Source of the DNA: [Mycobacterium] fortunisiensis
Lineage (GTDB): Bacteria; Actinomycetota; Actinomycetes; Mycobacteriales; Mycobacteriaceae
Reading direction: 5' to 3'
Length of the DNA: 64,000 bases
NCBI RefSeq assembly: GCF_019050325.1
Contig: NZ_VOMB01000005.1
Coordinates: 62,001 to 126,000 of the forward strand
The notes under the pieces: model-generated
What the model was told of the DNA's origin: nothing
The model's database searches: none
The model's input: only the letters and a program-made list of their open reading frames with translations
Position numbers and translations under genes: made by a program
In this document: one piece after another, positions 1 to 8,361 of the stretch
Position numbering within the stretch: the first letter of the stretch is position 1
Layout of the letters: each line of letters starts with the position of its first letter

Positions 1-879
1 CAGTGTGGCCCAGGTGCCGTCGGCGATGATCGCGTCCAGTCCGGAGTTCAGCGCGTCGATCAGCGGCCGATTCTCTTTGGCCACCCCCCAGGCCACGAAA
101 TTGTCCAGGCTGAAGGTGTTTTCGATGATCTGAGCGGGATCGCCGGGCTGCACGCTGCCCGAGGCCTGCTGTGACGGCGCCACCCAGGCGTCGATCTGGC
201 GGGTCTTGAGGCTGGCATAGACGGTGTTGTAGTCGGGGAACTTGACCGGTTGCAGGTGCAGGGTGTCGATGACGTAGGACTCCTGCACGGTGCCCTGCAC
301 CACGCCGATCCGCTGTCCGGCGGCGAGCTGGCCGAATCCGGTGATCGGTGAGCCGGTCGGCACCACGAGCGAGAAGTAGCCGAAGTCGTAGCCGTTGGTG
401 AATCCGACGGTGCGCCGGCGCGCATCGGTCGTGGTGATCGATGACGACGCCACATCGAAACGGCGGGACGCGGTCTGCGCCAACAACCCGGAGAAGTCCG
501 TGCCGACGAAGTTGATCCGCAGCCCGAGTTTGTCGGCGACGGCACGCAGCAGCTCGTTGTCGAACCCGGTGAACTGTCCGGCCGAGTTGATGCAGATGCT
601 CGGCGGCGCATCCGAGAGCGTGCCGACGGTGAGCACACCCGGGGTGCGCAGGCCCAGCCGGTCGGGCCGGATCGAGTCCAGGGGCACCACCGAGGCGGTC
701 GTGTACTTGTCGGCACCGGGCCCGGTGGCCGCGGCGGCCAGGTTGGTGGGCAGCGCGCTGGCGCTGTCCACGCCGGGCGGTGCGCATTGGTCGACGTCGG
801 CGCCGGCCGGCGCCGCCAGCATCAGGCCGACGAGCATCAGAACCGTGGTCAGCAGCGCGGCCGATCGTCTGACGTCCAT
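1..879 (-). CDS. Family 3 extracellular solute-binding protein (partial)
   Basis: An open frame enters from the left edge and starts at ATG 879. At least 293 codons are present and the C-terminus lies outside the window. The N-terminus is a signal peptide (MDVRRS, then a Leu/Met/Val-rich core ending in APAGA). The body reads as a periplasmic amino-acid-type binding protein: LTVGTLSDAPPS near the start of the mature domain, GFDNELLRAVADKLGL, and near the edge DGTWATL, typical of the SBP_bac_3 C-terminal part. Known family role: binding a polar amino acid or similar solute for an ABC importer. The ligand cannot be read. The GntR-type gene lies 45 bp upstream on the same strand and may regulate it. 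Confidence 0.85.
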   Translation of the reverse strand, partial: MDVRRSAALLTTVLMLVGLMLAAPAGADVDQCAPPGVDSASALPTNLAAAATGPGADKYTTASVVPLDSIRPDRLGLRTPGVLTVGTLSDAPPSICINSAGQFTGFDNELLRAVADKLGLRINFVGTDFSGLLAQTASRRFDVASSSITTTDARRRTVGFTNGYDFGYFSLVVPTGSPITGFGQLAAGQRIGVVQGTVQESYVIDTLHLQPVKFPDYNTVYASLKTRQIDAWVAPSQQASGSVQPGDPAQIIENTFSLDNFVAWGVAKENRPLIDALNSGLDAIIADGTWATL

Positions 880-924
880 TTGATGAAACCTAGTGGGCAG
901 GCGTCCGGCGATGAGCGATTCCGC

Positions 925-1590
925 TCACGGGGACCGCAAGTCGCCGAACACCCCGCGCCGGGTGAGCTCACCGATCATGATCTGTGCCATCCGGTCGGCG
1001 CGCTCGGTGCAGGCTTTTCGGGCGCCGTCGGGATCGCGGGCGTGGATCGCGGTGAGTTCGTCCTCGTAGCCGTCCAGGAACTCGGCCTTGGCCTTGGGAT
1101 AGCTCAGCCAGAACTCCGAGGGGGCAAAGCTCTTACCGGCCCGGATGGTGGCGTGCAGGCGCGGCCCGGCGTACTCGTCGTTGATGGCGTCGCGGAACAC
1201 CCAGCAGGCTTCCTGAAAGGTCTTGGTGTCCTTTGCTGTCCGCATCACCCGCAACGTGTCATCCAGATGGGCCAAAATGCGCGGGGTCGGGTTGGTGGCG
1301 CAGCGCGCCGAGGCGATGCCGTTGAGGATGCCGTAGAGCTCGTGATGCTCGGCCACCGTCGCCTCGTCGAACCTGGCCACGAATGCGCCGCGGTGATATC
1401 GGGTCGACAGGATGCCGTCGTGCTCGAGTTGGACCACCGCTTCCTGGATCGGAACGCGGCTGAGGCCGAGGTCGCGAACGATCTCGTTGCGGTCGATGCG
1501 GTCACCGGTTCGCAGCTTGCCCGTCATCACCAGATTGATGATGTGCGTGACAACCTGATCCTTCTCCTTGACCCCGTAATTCTTGGGCAC
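925..1590 (-). CDS. GntR family transcriptional regulator (FadR/FCD type)
   Basis: 221 residues from a GTG start. The N-terminal ~70 residues form a winged helix: [20 protein letters not shown], then [17 protein letters not shown], the usual GntR helix-turn-helix, followed by a wing ending RGAFVARF. The rest is helical and of FCD/FadR length. It includes [17 protein letters not shown] and a C-terminal [11 protein letters not shown] helix. These proteins are dimeric repressors that bind a small organic acid in the C-terminal domain. The effector is unknown. The gene is immediately upstream of the solute-binding protein on the same strand, so control of an uptake system is the simplest inference. 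Confidence 0.85.
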   Translation of the reverse strand: MPKNYGVKEKDQVVTHIINLVMTGKLRTGDRIDRNEIVRDLGLSRVPIQEAVVQLEHDGILSTRYHRGAFVARFDEATVAEHHELYGILNGIASARCATNPTPRILAHLDDTLRVMRTAKDTKTFQEACWVFRDAINDEYAGPRLHATIRAGKSFAPSEFWLSYPKAKAEFLDGYEDELTAIHARDPDGARKACTERADRMAQIMIGELTRRGVFGDLRSP

Positions 1591-1671
1591 CCTGCCGTGT
1601 CTCCCCCTGTGCGTTTGCGTTGCGCAAGTTTCTCACGGCTTCGCCGAGTCGGTGGCGGGAGTCGCCTCAGC

Positions 1672-2478
1672 TCATCCGTCGAACTTTGCATGCCGGCCGT
1701 CGCGCCACCGGCAGAGGGCCTCGGCGGCGGTGAGGTCGTAGTCGGGACCGTTGACGCCGACGGTCAGGATGCTCACCCCCAGATCGGCCAGTGCGTCGGC
1801 TTCGGCGAGCATGGCGTCGAGCCCGCCGGATTCTTGCACCCCCGCCGAGCGCTGCACGGTGTCCGGGTCGCGGCCGGTGGCGGCGCAGTGTTCGGCGAGC
1901 ACGTGTGCTTTGCCCGGGTAGGTGTTGCGGTCGACGAACGCGTGCCAGATGTGGGCGTGTTCGGCCACCAGGCGCAGGGTCTTGCGTTCGCCCTGGCCGC
2001 CGATCAGGATCGGGATCGCCCGGGTGGGCGCCGGGTTGAGCTTGGCCAGCCGCGCCTCGATCCGGGGCAGGGCCTGGGCCAGGTCGTCCAGCCGGCTGCC
2101 CGCGGTGCCGAATTCGTAGCCGTATTCGTCGTAATCCTTTGGTTTCCAGCCACTTCCGATGCCCAGGATGAGCCGGCCGTCGGAGATGTGGTCGACGGTG
2201 CGGGCCATGTCGGCCAGGAGCTCGGGGTTGCGGTAGGAGTTGCAGCTGACCAGGGCGCCGATCTCGATGCGCGAGGTCTGCTCGGCCCAGGCGCCGAGCA
2301 TCGTCCAGCATTCGTAGTGCGCACCGTCGGGATCCCCGTAGAGCGGGAAGAAGTGATCCCAGTTGAAGGCGATGTCGACACCGATGTCCTCGCAGCGCCG
2401 TACCGCGTCACGAATGTGGCTGCACTTCGGGGAGTGCTGCGGCTGGAGTTGGACACCGATGCGAATGGGATGGCTCAC
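1672..2478 (-). CDS. LLM class F420-dependent oxidoreductase
   Basis: 268 residues from GTG 2478. The start was chosen because the TIM-barrel begins directly with HPIRIGVQLQPQ and the upstream frame is low-complexity Arg/Pro antisense sequence. Features of the luciferase-like family: FNWDHFFP near the N-terminus, IEIGALVSCNSYRNP, DHISDGRLILGIGSGW, and IPILIGGQGERKTLRLVAEHAHIWH. In mycobacteria this family mostly uses coenzyme F420, though FMN is possible. The substrate is unknown. The gene starts 14 bp downstream of the alpha/beta hydrolase gene, so the two are probably co-transcribed. Confidence 0.88.
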   Translation of the reverse strand: MSHPIRIGVQLQPQHSPKCSHIRDAVRRCEDIGVDIAFNWDHFFPLYGDPDGAHYECWTMLGAWAEQTSRIEIGALVSCNSYRNPELLADMARTVDHISDGRLILGIGSGWKPKDYDEYGYEFGTAGSRLDDLAQALPRIEARLAKLNPAPTRAIPILIGGQGERKTLRLVAEHAHIWHAFVDRNTYPGKAHVLAEHCAATGRDPDTVQRSAGVQESGGLDAMLAEADALADLGVSILTVGVNGPDYDLTAAEALCRWRDGRHAKFDG

Positions 2479-2492
2479 CCCCTCGAGCCTAC

Positions 2493-3392
2493 TCAGCTCA
2501 GCAGGCCGCGCAGGATCTCCACGAGTTTGGCCGGTTGGTCGCCCTGGACGGAGTGCCCGGAGTCGGCGACGACGTGGGTGCGCTGGAATCCGGGAGCGCT
2601 GCGGGCGAAGGTTTCGGCGTCCTCGTCGTTGACGAAAAACGAGTTGGCGCCCCGGATCAGGGTGGTCGGCATGGTGATCGCCGGGACGTCGTCCCACAGG
2701 CCGTCAAACCCGTCGCCCTTGCGGAACGAGTCGTAACGCCAGGTCCAGGTGCCGTCGTCGAGTTGTTTGGAGTTGTGGAAAACCCCGCGCCGCAGCGACT
2801 TCCGGTCCCGATGCGGCGCGGCGGCGATCGTCACGTCGAGCATGGCCTGAAAGGTGGGGAAGGTGCGGTGTTCGGAAACCAGAGCCACGGTTCCCATTTG
2901 CGCCTTGGTCATCTCGGTGTGCCGTTCCGGGGCCGAGGGAGTGACGTCGACGAGGGCGAGCTCGGGCACCAGTGGCGGTTCGGTGGCTGCGATCCGCAGC
3001 GCGGTCAGCCCGCCCAGCGACATGCCGACGACCAGGCGGGGATTGGGTGCATGTGTCTTCAGCACCGGAATCAGGGTGGCCGCACCGAGTTTCGGGCCGT
3101 AGTCGCCGTCCTCGCGCCAGGCGGAGCGGCCGTGCCCGGGCAGATCGACGGCCAGCGCCGGCTCGCCGAGGCCGAGGATGACGGTGTCCCAGGTGTGGGC
3201 GTTTTGTCCCCCGCCGTGCAGGAACACCACGCGGGGCGCCTCGGTGCCGAACTTCAGGGCACTGATCGGACCGTGCTCGATGCGTTCGACGGGCGGTATC
3301 GCGGTGGCGCCGATCTGTTCGGCGTTCTCGTGCAGGAGCCCGAATTCGTCCAGGCCGGTCAGTGCGTCGTCGGAGATATCGGGAGTGCTCAC
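2493..3392 (-). CDS. Alpha/beta hydrolase
   Basis: 299 residues if the second of two adjacent GTG codons (3392) is used. A longer frame reaches 3449, but it would run through the hairpin at 3414-3476. The oxyanion region is VVFLHGGGQNAHTWD, the nucleophile elbow is VVGMSLGGLTAL (Ser in GMSLGG), and the C-terminal His is in VADSGHSVQGDQP. An acid residue is likely near FVNDEDAETFA. The fold is clear and the substrate is not known. It is the upstream partner of the F420-type oxidoreductase and is separated from ino1 by a long hairpin. Confidence 0.88.
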   Translation of the reverse strand: MSTPDISDDALTGLDEFGLLHENAEQIGATAIPPVERIEHGPISALKFGTEAPRVVFLHGGGQNAHTWDTVILGLGEPALAVDLPGHGRSAWREDGDYGPKLGAATLIPVLKTHAPNPRLVVGMSLGGLTALRIAATEPPLVPELALVDVTPSAPERHTEMTKAQMGTVALVSEHRTFPTFQAMLDVTIAAAPHRDRKSLRRGVFHNSKQLDDGTWTWRYDSFRKGDGFDGLWDDVPAITMPTTLIRGANSFFVNDEDAETFARSAPGFQRTHVVADSGHSVQGDQPAKLVEILRGLLS

Positions 3393-3413
3393 CACGTCGC
3401 CGACCTTACTCAA

Positions 3414-3476
3414 CGCCGAAACGGCATTCCAGCAGGCTTGCTCTCGCAAAAGCTCTGCCGGAATGCCGTTTCGGCG
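3414..3476. repeat. Perfect 17-bp inverted repeat between ino1 and hydrolase
   Basis: Left arm 3414-3430 and right arm 3460-3476 are exact reverse complements (CGCCGAAACGGCATTCC), with a 29-nt loop. It sits just after the ino1 stop and before the hydrolase start, so it could terminate the ino1 transcript. No U-tract follows on either strand. It could equally be a member of a dispersed palindrome family. Confidence 0.8.
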
Positions 3477-3494
3477 GAAAGGGGGGAGCGAAGA

Positions 3495-4586
3495 CTAGCC
3501 TTCGATGAAGCTCTCCAGCTCGACGCGGGCGACATCGTCGGCGATCTGCTTGGGCGGGCTCTTCATCAGGTAGGCCGAGGCTGCCTCGACGGGGCCGCCG
3601 ATGCCGCGGTCCTTGGCGATCTTGGCGGCGCGCACCGCGTCGATGATCACACCGGCGGAGTTCGGCGAATCCCACACCTCGAGCTTGTACTCCAGGTTCA
3701 GCGGCACGTCACCGAAGGCGCGGCCCTCCAGGCGGACGTAGGCCCACTTGCGGTCGTCGAGCCAGGCGACGTGGTCCGACGGGCCGATGTGGACGTTCTT
3801 GTCCTCGACCTTGCCAGCCAGCGAGCCGGTCAGGTTGGAGGTGACGGCCTGGGTCTTGGAGACCTTCTTGGACTCCAGCCGCGAGCGCTCCAGCATGTTC
3901 AGGAAGTCCATGTTGCCGCCGACGTTGAGCTGGTAGGTGCGGTCCAGCGTGACACCGCGGTCCTCGAACAGCTTGGCCATCACGCGGTGGGTGATGGTGG
4001 CACCGACCTGGCTCTTGATGTCGTCGCCGACGATCGGGACACCGGCGTCTTCGAACTTCTTGGCCCACACCGGGTCGGATGCGATGAACACCGGCAGCGC
4101 GTTGACGAAGGCCACACCGGCGTCGATGGCGCACTGGGCGTAGAACTTGTCGGCCTCGTCCGATCCCACCGGCAGGTAGGAGACCAGCACGTCGACCTTG
4201 GCGTCCTTGAGCGCCTGGACGACGTCGACCGGCTCGAAGTCGGAGATCTCGATGGTGTCGGCGTAGTACTTGCCGATGCCGTCCAGGGTCGGGCCGCGCT
4301 GCACGGTGACGTTGGTCGGCGGCACGTCGGCGATCTTGATGGTGTTGTTCTCGGAGGCGAAGATGGCCTCGGACAGGTCGAAGCCGACCTTCTTGGCGTC
4401 CACGTCGAAGGCCGCCACGAACTTCACGTCGCGCACGTGGTACGGGCCGAACTTCACGTGCATCAGGCCCGGCACGGTCGTGTTCTCGTCGGCGTTGCGG
4501 TAGTACTGCACACCCTGTACCAGGGACGATGCGCAGTTACCGACGCCGACGATGGCGACCCGGATTTCTCCTGCGTGCTCAGACAT
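3495..4586 (-). CDS. ino1: Inositol-3-phosphate synthase
   Basis: 363 residues, the short actinobacterial form of myo-inositol-1-phosphate synthase. It converts glucose 6-phosphate to inositol phosphate with bound NAD+, feeding phosphatidylinositol, mycothiol and LAM synthesis. Visible features: Rossmann motif [16 protein letters not shown] at residues 10-25, [26 protein letters not shown] (residues around 190), [23 protein letters not shown], and [20 protein letters not shown]. The start is ATG with AAGGAGAT seven bases upstream. The PadR gene lies upstream on the same strand, the same order as in M. tuberculosis (Rv0046c-Rv0047c). Confidence 0.97.
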   Translation of the reverse strand: MSEHAGEIRVAIVGVGNCASSLVQGVQYYRNADENTTVPGLMHVKFGPYHVRDVKFVAAFDVDAKKVGFDLSEAIFASENNTIKIADVPPTNVTVQRGPTLDGIGKYYADTIEISDFEPVDVVQALKDAKVDVLVSYLPVGSDEADKFYAQCAIDAGVAFVNALPVFIASDPVWAKKFEDAGVPIVGDDIKSQVGATITHRVMAKLFEDRGVTLDRTYQLNVGGNMDFLNMLERSRLESKKVSKTQAVTSNLTGSLAGKVEDKNVHIGPSDHVAWLDDRKWAYVRLEGRAFGDVPLNLEYKLEVWDSPNSAGVIIDAVRAAKIAKDRGIGGPVEAASAYLMKSPPKQIADDVARVELESFIEG

Positions 4587-4646
4587 GGACGATCTCCTTA
4601 CTCGTTCTGTGTGCTCGGCCTGGGGCTTCGGGCATCAAGGCTGTTG

Positions 4647-5192
4647 TCATGTGTTTTCTGGGCGCCCCTGCGCTGTACGTTCAGCCGCGATCAACTCGTT
4701 GAGCCATTTCACTTCTCGTTCGCTGGACTCCAGGCCCAACTGGTGTAGCTGACGGGTGTAGCGGTCGAACGAACTGCTGGCCCGCGCCACGGCTTCACGC
4801 AGACCTTCCCGGCGTTCCTCCACCTGGCGGCGTCGACCCTCCAGGATTCGCATCCTGGCCTCGGCCGGGGTGCGGTTGAAGAAGGCGAGGTGGACTCCGA
4901 ACCCGTCGTCGGAGAAGTTCTGCGGCCCGGTGTCGGCGACCAACTCGCTGAATCGTTGCTTGCCGGCGTCGGTCAGCTGATACACCCGCCGAGCCCGACG
5001 CACCTTGGTGGGCCCCAAGGGTGTGGCGTCCTCGACGATCAGGCCGTCGGCCTGCATGCGACGTAATGCCGGATAGAGCGATCCGTACGAGAAAGCCCGG
5101 AACGCCCCCAACAGACCCGTCAATCGCTTGCGCAGCTCATAGCCGTGCATGGGCGACTCGAGCAAGAGGCCCAGGATGGCGAGTTCCAGCAC
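4647..5192 (-). CDS. PadR family transcriptional regulator
   Basis: 181 residues from the GTG at 5192, which has GGGGG eight bases upstream. A second GTG at 5201 is too close to that ribosome-binding site. The N-terminal winged helix begins LELAILGLLLESPMHGYELRKRL, with the recognition segment YGSLYPALRRMQADGLI and wing RRVYQLTDAGKQRF, all diagnostic of PadR. The C-terminal part is a helical dimerisation domain of the PadR/Vir type (ILEGRRRQVEERREGL). It matches the Rv0047c position upstream of ino1. Autoregulation and control of ino1 are inferences. The effector is unknown. Confidence 0.9.
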   Translation of the reverse strand: MLELAILGLLLESPMHGYELRKRLTGLLGAFRAFSYGSLYPALRRMQADGLIVEDATPLGPTKVRRARRVYQLTDAGKQRFSELVADTGPQNFSDDGFGVHLAFFNRTPAEARMRILEGRRRQVEERREGLREAVARASSSFDRYTRQLHQLGLESSEREVKWLNELIAAERTAQGRPENT

Positions 5193-5405
5193 CGAGATCA
5201 CCCCCTTCGACAGATCAGATGGAATTGATCGCTACGACGGATCAACACCTCGCGAAACTGTATCGCGCCGATATATTGCGTGCCAAGGGGAGATCTTTGA
5301 TGCGCCGCCGGGGATGTGACGAAGGCCTGGTTGATCGGGCAGCGGTGAGCGAGCCGTGGCGCGGTCGCGCCTCGATGCTCAGAGGGCCGACGTACTCTGG
5401 TCAAC
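5193..5405. promoter_or_regulatory. Divergent promoter region between padR and DUF5318/ponA1
   Basis: 213 bp between divergent genes, locally AT-richer than its surroundings. At 5261-5273 there is a short palindrome (TATCG-CGC-CGATA), followed by ATATTGCG. It is a reasonable candidate operator for the PadR protein. Nothing coding was seen here. Confidence 0.4.
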
Positions 5406-5828
5406 GTGCGATTGCAGAGACAGGTGGTGGATTACGCGCTCCGGCGGCGGTCCCTGCTGGCAGAGGTCTATTCGGGGCGCACCGGCGTCTCGGAGGTCTG
5501 TGATGCCAACCCGTACCTGCTGCGCGCGGCAAAATTTCACGGCAAGCAAAGCTCGGTGATGTGTCCGATCTGCCGTAAAGAGCAGCTCACGCTGGTGTCG
5601 TGGGTATTCGGTGACCATCTGGGCCCCGTGTCGGGTTCGGCGCGCACCGCAGAGGAGCTGGTGATGTTGGCAACTCGTTACGACGAGTTCGCGGTTCATG
5701 TGGTGGAGGTGTGCCGCACCTGCAGTTGGAATCATCTGGTCAAGTCATATGTGTTGGGTGCGCCTCGGCCACCGAAGGCACGTGGCACTCGATCGACGCG
5801 CAAGTCGGCGCGTACGGCCAGTGAATAA
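5406..5828 (+). CDS. DUF5318 family protein
   Basis: 140 residues from GTG 5406. A small actinobacterial protein found immediately upstream of ponA1, as Rv0049 is in M. tuberculosis. It starts MRLQRQVVDYALRRR. It contains two Cys pairs, CPICRKEQL and VCRTCSWNHL, that look like a zinc ribbon. A basic tail ends GTRSTRKSARTASE. Its last eight bases overlap the GTG of ponA1, so the two are translationally coupled. Function is unknown. Conservation next to a cell-wall synthase hints at an envelope-related role, which is inference only. Confidence 0.88.
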   Translation: MRLQRQVVDYALRRRSLLAEVYSGRTGVSEVCDANPYLLRAAKFHGKQSSVMCPICRKEQLTLVSWVFGDHLGPVSGSARTAEELVMLATRYDEFAVHVVEVCRTCSWNHLVKSYVLGAPRPPKARGTRSTRKSARTASE

Positions 5829-8361
5829 CGAAGGGCGCCATAGCCGGTCAGCCAACGACATCCGTAATGCGGCTGACCGACTCGGTGCGCGCAACCCACG
5901 CCCCCCGGCCCGGGAGAACCAACCCCCGGCGCGCGAGAACGCGCCCGCTCCCCGGGAGCCAGGCCCCCCCGGCCGGGAGAATCCGCCGTCGGGTCGCCCC
6001 CGCCGCCCGTTGCCGCCCGATGATCGGCTGACGGCGATCCTGCCGCCGGTGCGCGACGGCCGGGCCGCACCGCTGGATGTCGTCAAGGCCGCGATGGACG
6101 GCACGCCGCCGCCGAAGCCGCCGCCACCCGCGCCGCCCGCGCGTCCGCCGGGCGGTGGTGGCCGCGGATCGGGCCCGTCGGGTCCGTCCGGTTCGGGGCC
6201 CGGCGCGTCCCGGCAGTTCCGGGTCAACTGGAAGTTGGTCCGACGCGGGTCGATCGCCGCCGTGGTGGCGATGATCCTGTTGCCGATCGTGACCTTCGGT
6301 ATGGCGTACATGATCGTCGACGTTCCGCAGCCCGGTGACATCCGGACCAATCAGGTGTCGACGATCCTGGCCAGCGACGGCAGTGAGATCGCCCGGATCG
6401 TGCCGCCCGAAGGCAACCGGGTCGACGTCACCATCGATCAGATCCCCGAGCATGTCCGGGACGCGGTGATGGCCGCCGAGGACCGCGATTTCTACTCCAA
6501 TCCCGGCTTCTCGTTCACCGCGTTGCTGCGCGCGATCAAGAACAACCTGTTCGGCGGCGACCTGCAGGGCGGGTCGACCATCACCCAGCAGTACGTGAAG
6601 AACGCGCTCGTCGGTGATGAGCGCTCGGGTCTGGGCGGCTTGATCCGTAAGGCCAAAGAACTGGTCATCTCGACCAAGATGGCCGGCGAATGGTCCAAAG
6701 ACGCTGTGCTGCAGGCCTATCTGAACATGATCTATTTCGGTCGCGGTTCTTACGGCATCGCCGCGGCGGCCAAGGCCTACTTCGACAAGCCGGTCGAGGA
6801 ACTCAACGTGGCCGAGGGCGCGCTGATGGCCGCCCTGATCCAACGGCCGTCGACGCTGGACCCCGCGGTGGATCCCGACGGCGCTGCCGAACGGTGGAAC
6901 TGGGTGCTCGACGGCATGGTCGACATCGGCGCGCTGTCGGCCAAGGACCGGGCCGGGCAGGTGTTTCCGCCTACGGTGCCGCCGGACCAGGCTCGCCAGG
7001 AGAACCAGACCACCGGCCCCAACGGTCTGATCGAGCGGCAGGTCACCAAGGAACTGCTGGACCTGTTCGACATCAGCGAGCAGGCGCTCAACACCGAGGG
7101 CCTGCAGATCACCACCACGATCGACCCGCAGGCTCAGGAAGCCGCCCAGGACGCGGTGTCCAAGTACATGGACGGGCAGAACCCGGACATGCGGACCGCG
7201 GTGGTGTCGGTCGATCCGCGGGACGGCGCGGTCAAGGCGTACTACGGCGGCTCGGATGCCAACGGGTTCGACTTCGCCCAGGCGGGGTTGCCGACCGGCT
7301 CGTCGTTCAAGGTGTTCGCCCTCGTCGCGGCACTGCAACAGGGCATCGGGCTGGGTTATCAGGTGGACAGCGGTCCGGTCACCGTCAACGGCATCAAGAT
7401 CACCAACGTCGAGGGTGAAGGCTGCGGCACCTGCTCGATCGCCGAGGCCCTCAAGCGCTCCCTCAACACCAGCTACTACCGGCTGATGCTCAAGCTTGAG
7501 CACGGGCCCGAAGACGTCGCCAAGGCCGCACACGATGCCGGGGTGGCCAAGAGTTTCCCCGGGGTCGAGCACACTCTGTCCGAGGACGGCCAGGGCGGCC
7601 CCCCGAACAACGGTGTGGTGCTGGGCCAGTACCAGTCCCGGGTGATCGACATGGCCTCGGCGTACGCGACGCTGGCGGCGTCGGGCGTCTACCACAAGCC
7701 GCACTTCGTGCAGAAGGTGGTGAACTCCTCGGGCCAGGTGCTGTTCGACGCGTCGTCGCAGGACAACGGGGAGCAGCGCATCGACAAGGCCGTCGCCGAC
7801 AACGTCACCTCGGCCATGCAGCCGATCGCGGGCTGGTCGAAGGGGCACAACCTGGCCGGCGGGCGTCCGTCGGCGGCCAAGACCGGCACCAACCAACTCG
7901 GCGACACCGGCGACAACCGTGATGCCTGGATGGTCGGATACACGCCCTCGCTTTCGACGGCGGTCTGGGTGGGTACTGCTGATGGTGTGGAACCGTTGAA
8001 GACCCCGTGGGGCGGGCCGGTGTACGGCTCGGGCCTGCCGTCGGACATCTGGAAGGCCACCATGGACGGTGCGCTGAAGGGGTCCGACATCGAGAAGTTC
8101 CCCAAGCCGACGGAGATCGGTGGTTATGCCGGGGTGCCGCAGGCCCCGCCGCCCCCGGCCGCACCGGGGACCCCGGGCGGTCCGCCGATCGCGACGATGC
8201 CGTCGGAAACCGTGATTCAGCCGACGATCGAAGTGGCCCCGGGTATCACGATCCCGATCGGTCCTCCGACGACCGTGCCGATCGGACCGCCGCCGCCGGT
8301 GGCTCCTGAGCCGCCAGGCGTACCGGGCGTTCCTGAGGCGCCGGTGCTGCCGCCTCCGTGA
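5821..8361 (+). CDS. ponA1: Bifunctional penicillin-binding protein (class A PBP)
   Basis: 846 residues from GTG 5821, which overlaps the preceding stop. A cytoplasmic Pro/Arg-rich region covers residues 1-135 and one membrane segment lies around 141-165 (AAVVAMILLPIVTFGMAYMI). The GT51 transglycosylase follows with catalytic Glu in AAEDRDFYSNPG (about 219), GGSTITQQYVKN and YLNMIYFGRGSYGI. The transpeptidase domain has the Ser-x-x-Lys motif in GSSFKVF (about 493), SLNTSYYR (Ser-x-Asn) and AAKTGTNQ (Lys-Thr-Gly, about 686). A Pro-rich tail ends the protein. It polymerises and crosslinks peptidoglycan outside the membrane. In mycobacteria PonA1 acts in polar growth with RipA. It is coupled to the next gene by a GTGA overlap. 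Confidence 0.96.
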   Translation: MNNEGRHSRSANDIRNAADRLGARNPRPPARENQPPARENAPAPREPGPPGRENPPSGRPRRPLPPDDRLTAILPPVRDGRAAPLDVVKAAMDGTPPPKPPPPAPPARPPGGGGRGSGPSGPSGSGPGASRQFRVNWKLVRRGSIAAVVAMILLPIVTFGMAYMIVDVPQPGDIRTNQVSTILASDGSEIARIVPPEGNRVDVTIDQIPEHVRDAVMAAEDRDFYSNPGFSFTALLRAIKNNLFGGDLQGGSTITQQYVKNALVGDERSGLGGLIRKAKELVISTKMAGEWSKDAVLQAYLNMIYFGRGSYGIAAAAKAYFDKPVEELNVAEGALMAALIQRPSTLDPAVDPDGAAERWNWVLDGMVDIGALSAKDRAGQVFPPTVPPDQARQENQTTGPNGLIERQVTKELLDLFDISEQALNTEGLQITTTIDPQAQEAAQDAVSKYMDGQNPDMRTAVVSVDPRDGAVKAYYGGSDANGFDFAQAGLPTGSSFKVFALVAALQQGIGLGYQVDSGPVTVNGIKITNVEGEGCGTCSIAEALKRSLNTSYYRLMLKLEHGPEDVAKAAHDAGVAKSFPGVEHTLSEDGQGGPPNNGVVLGQYQSRVIDMASAYATLAASGVYHKPHFVQKVVNSSGQVLFDASSQDNGEQRIDKAVADNVTSAMQPIAGWSKGHNLAGGRPSAAKTGTNQLGDTGDNRDAWMVGYTPSLSTAVWVGTADGVEPLKTPWGGPVYGSGLPSDIWKATMDGALKGSDIEKFPKPTEIGGYAGVPQAPPPPAAPGTPGGPPIATMPSETVIQPTIEVAPGITIPIGPPTTVPIGPPPPVAPEPPGVPGVPEAPVLPPP

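Noticed and set aside
2535..4748. A 737-codon plus-strand open frame opposite the hydrolase and ino1 genes
   Set aside because: It lies antisense to two well-supported genes, has a Val/Gly/Asp-rich composition with no domain, and is a codon-bias shadow.
5848..7896. A 682-codon minus-strand open frame opposite ponA1
   Set aside because: Antisense to ponA1, which has complete GT51 and transpeptidase motifs; composition is typical of a GC-rich shadow.
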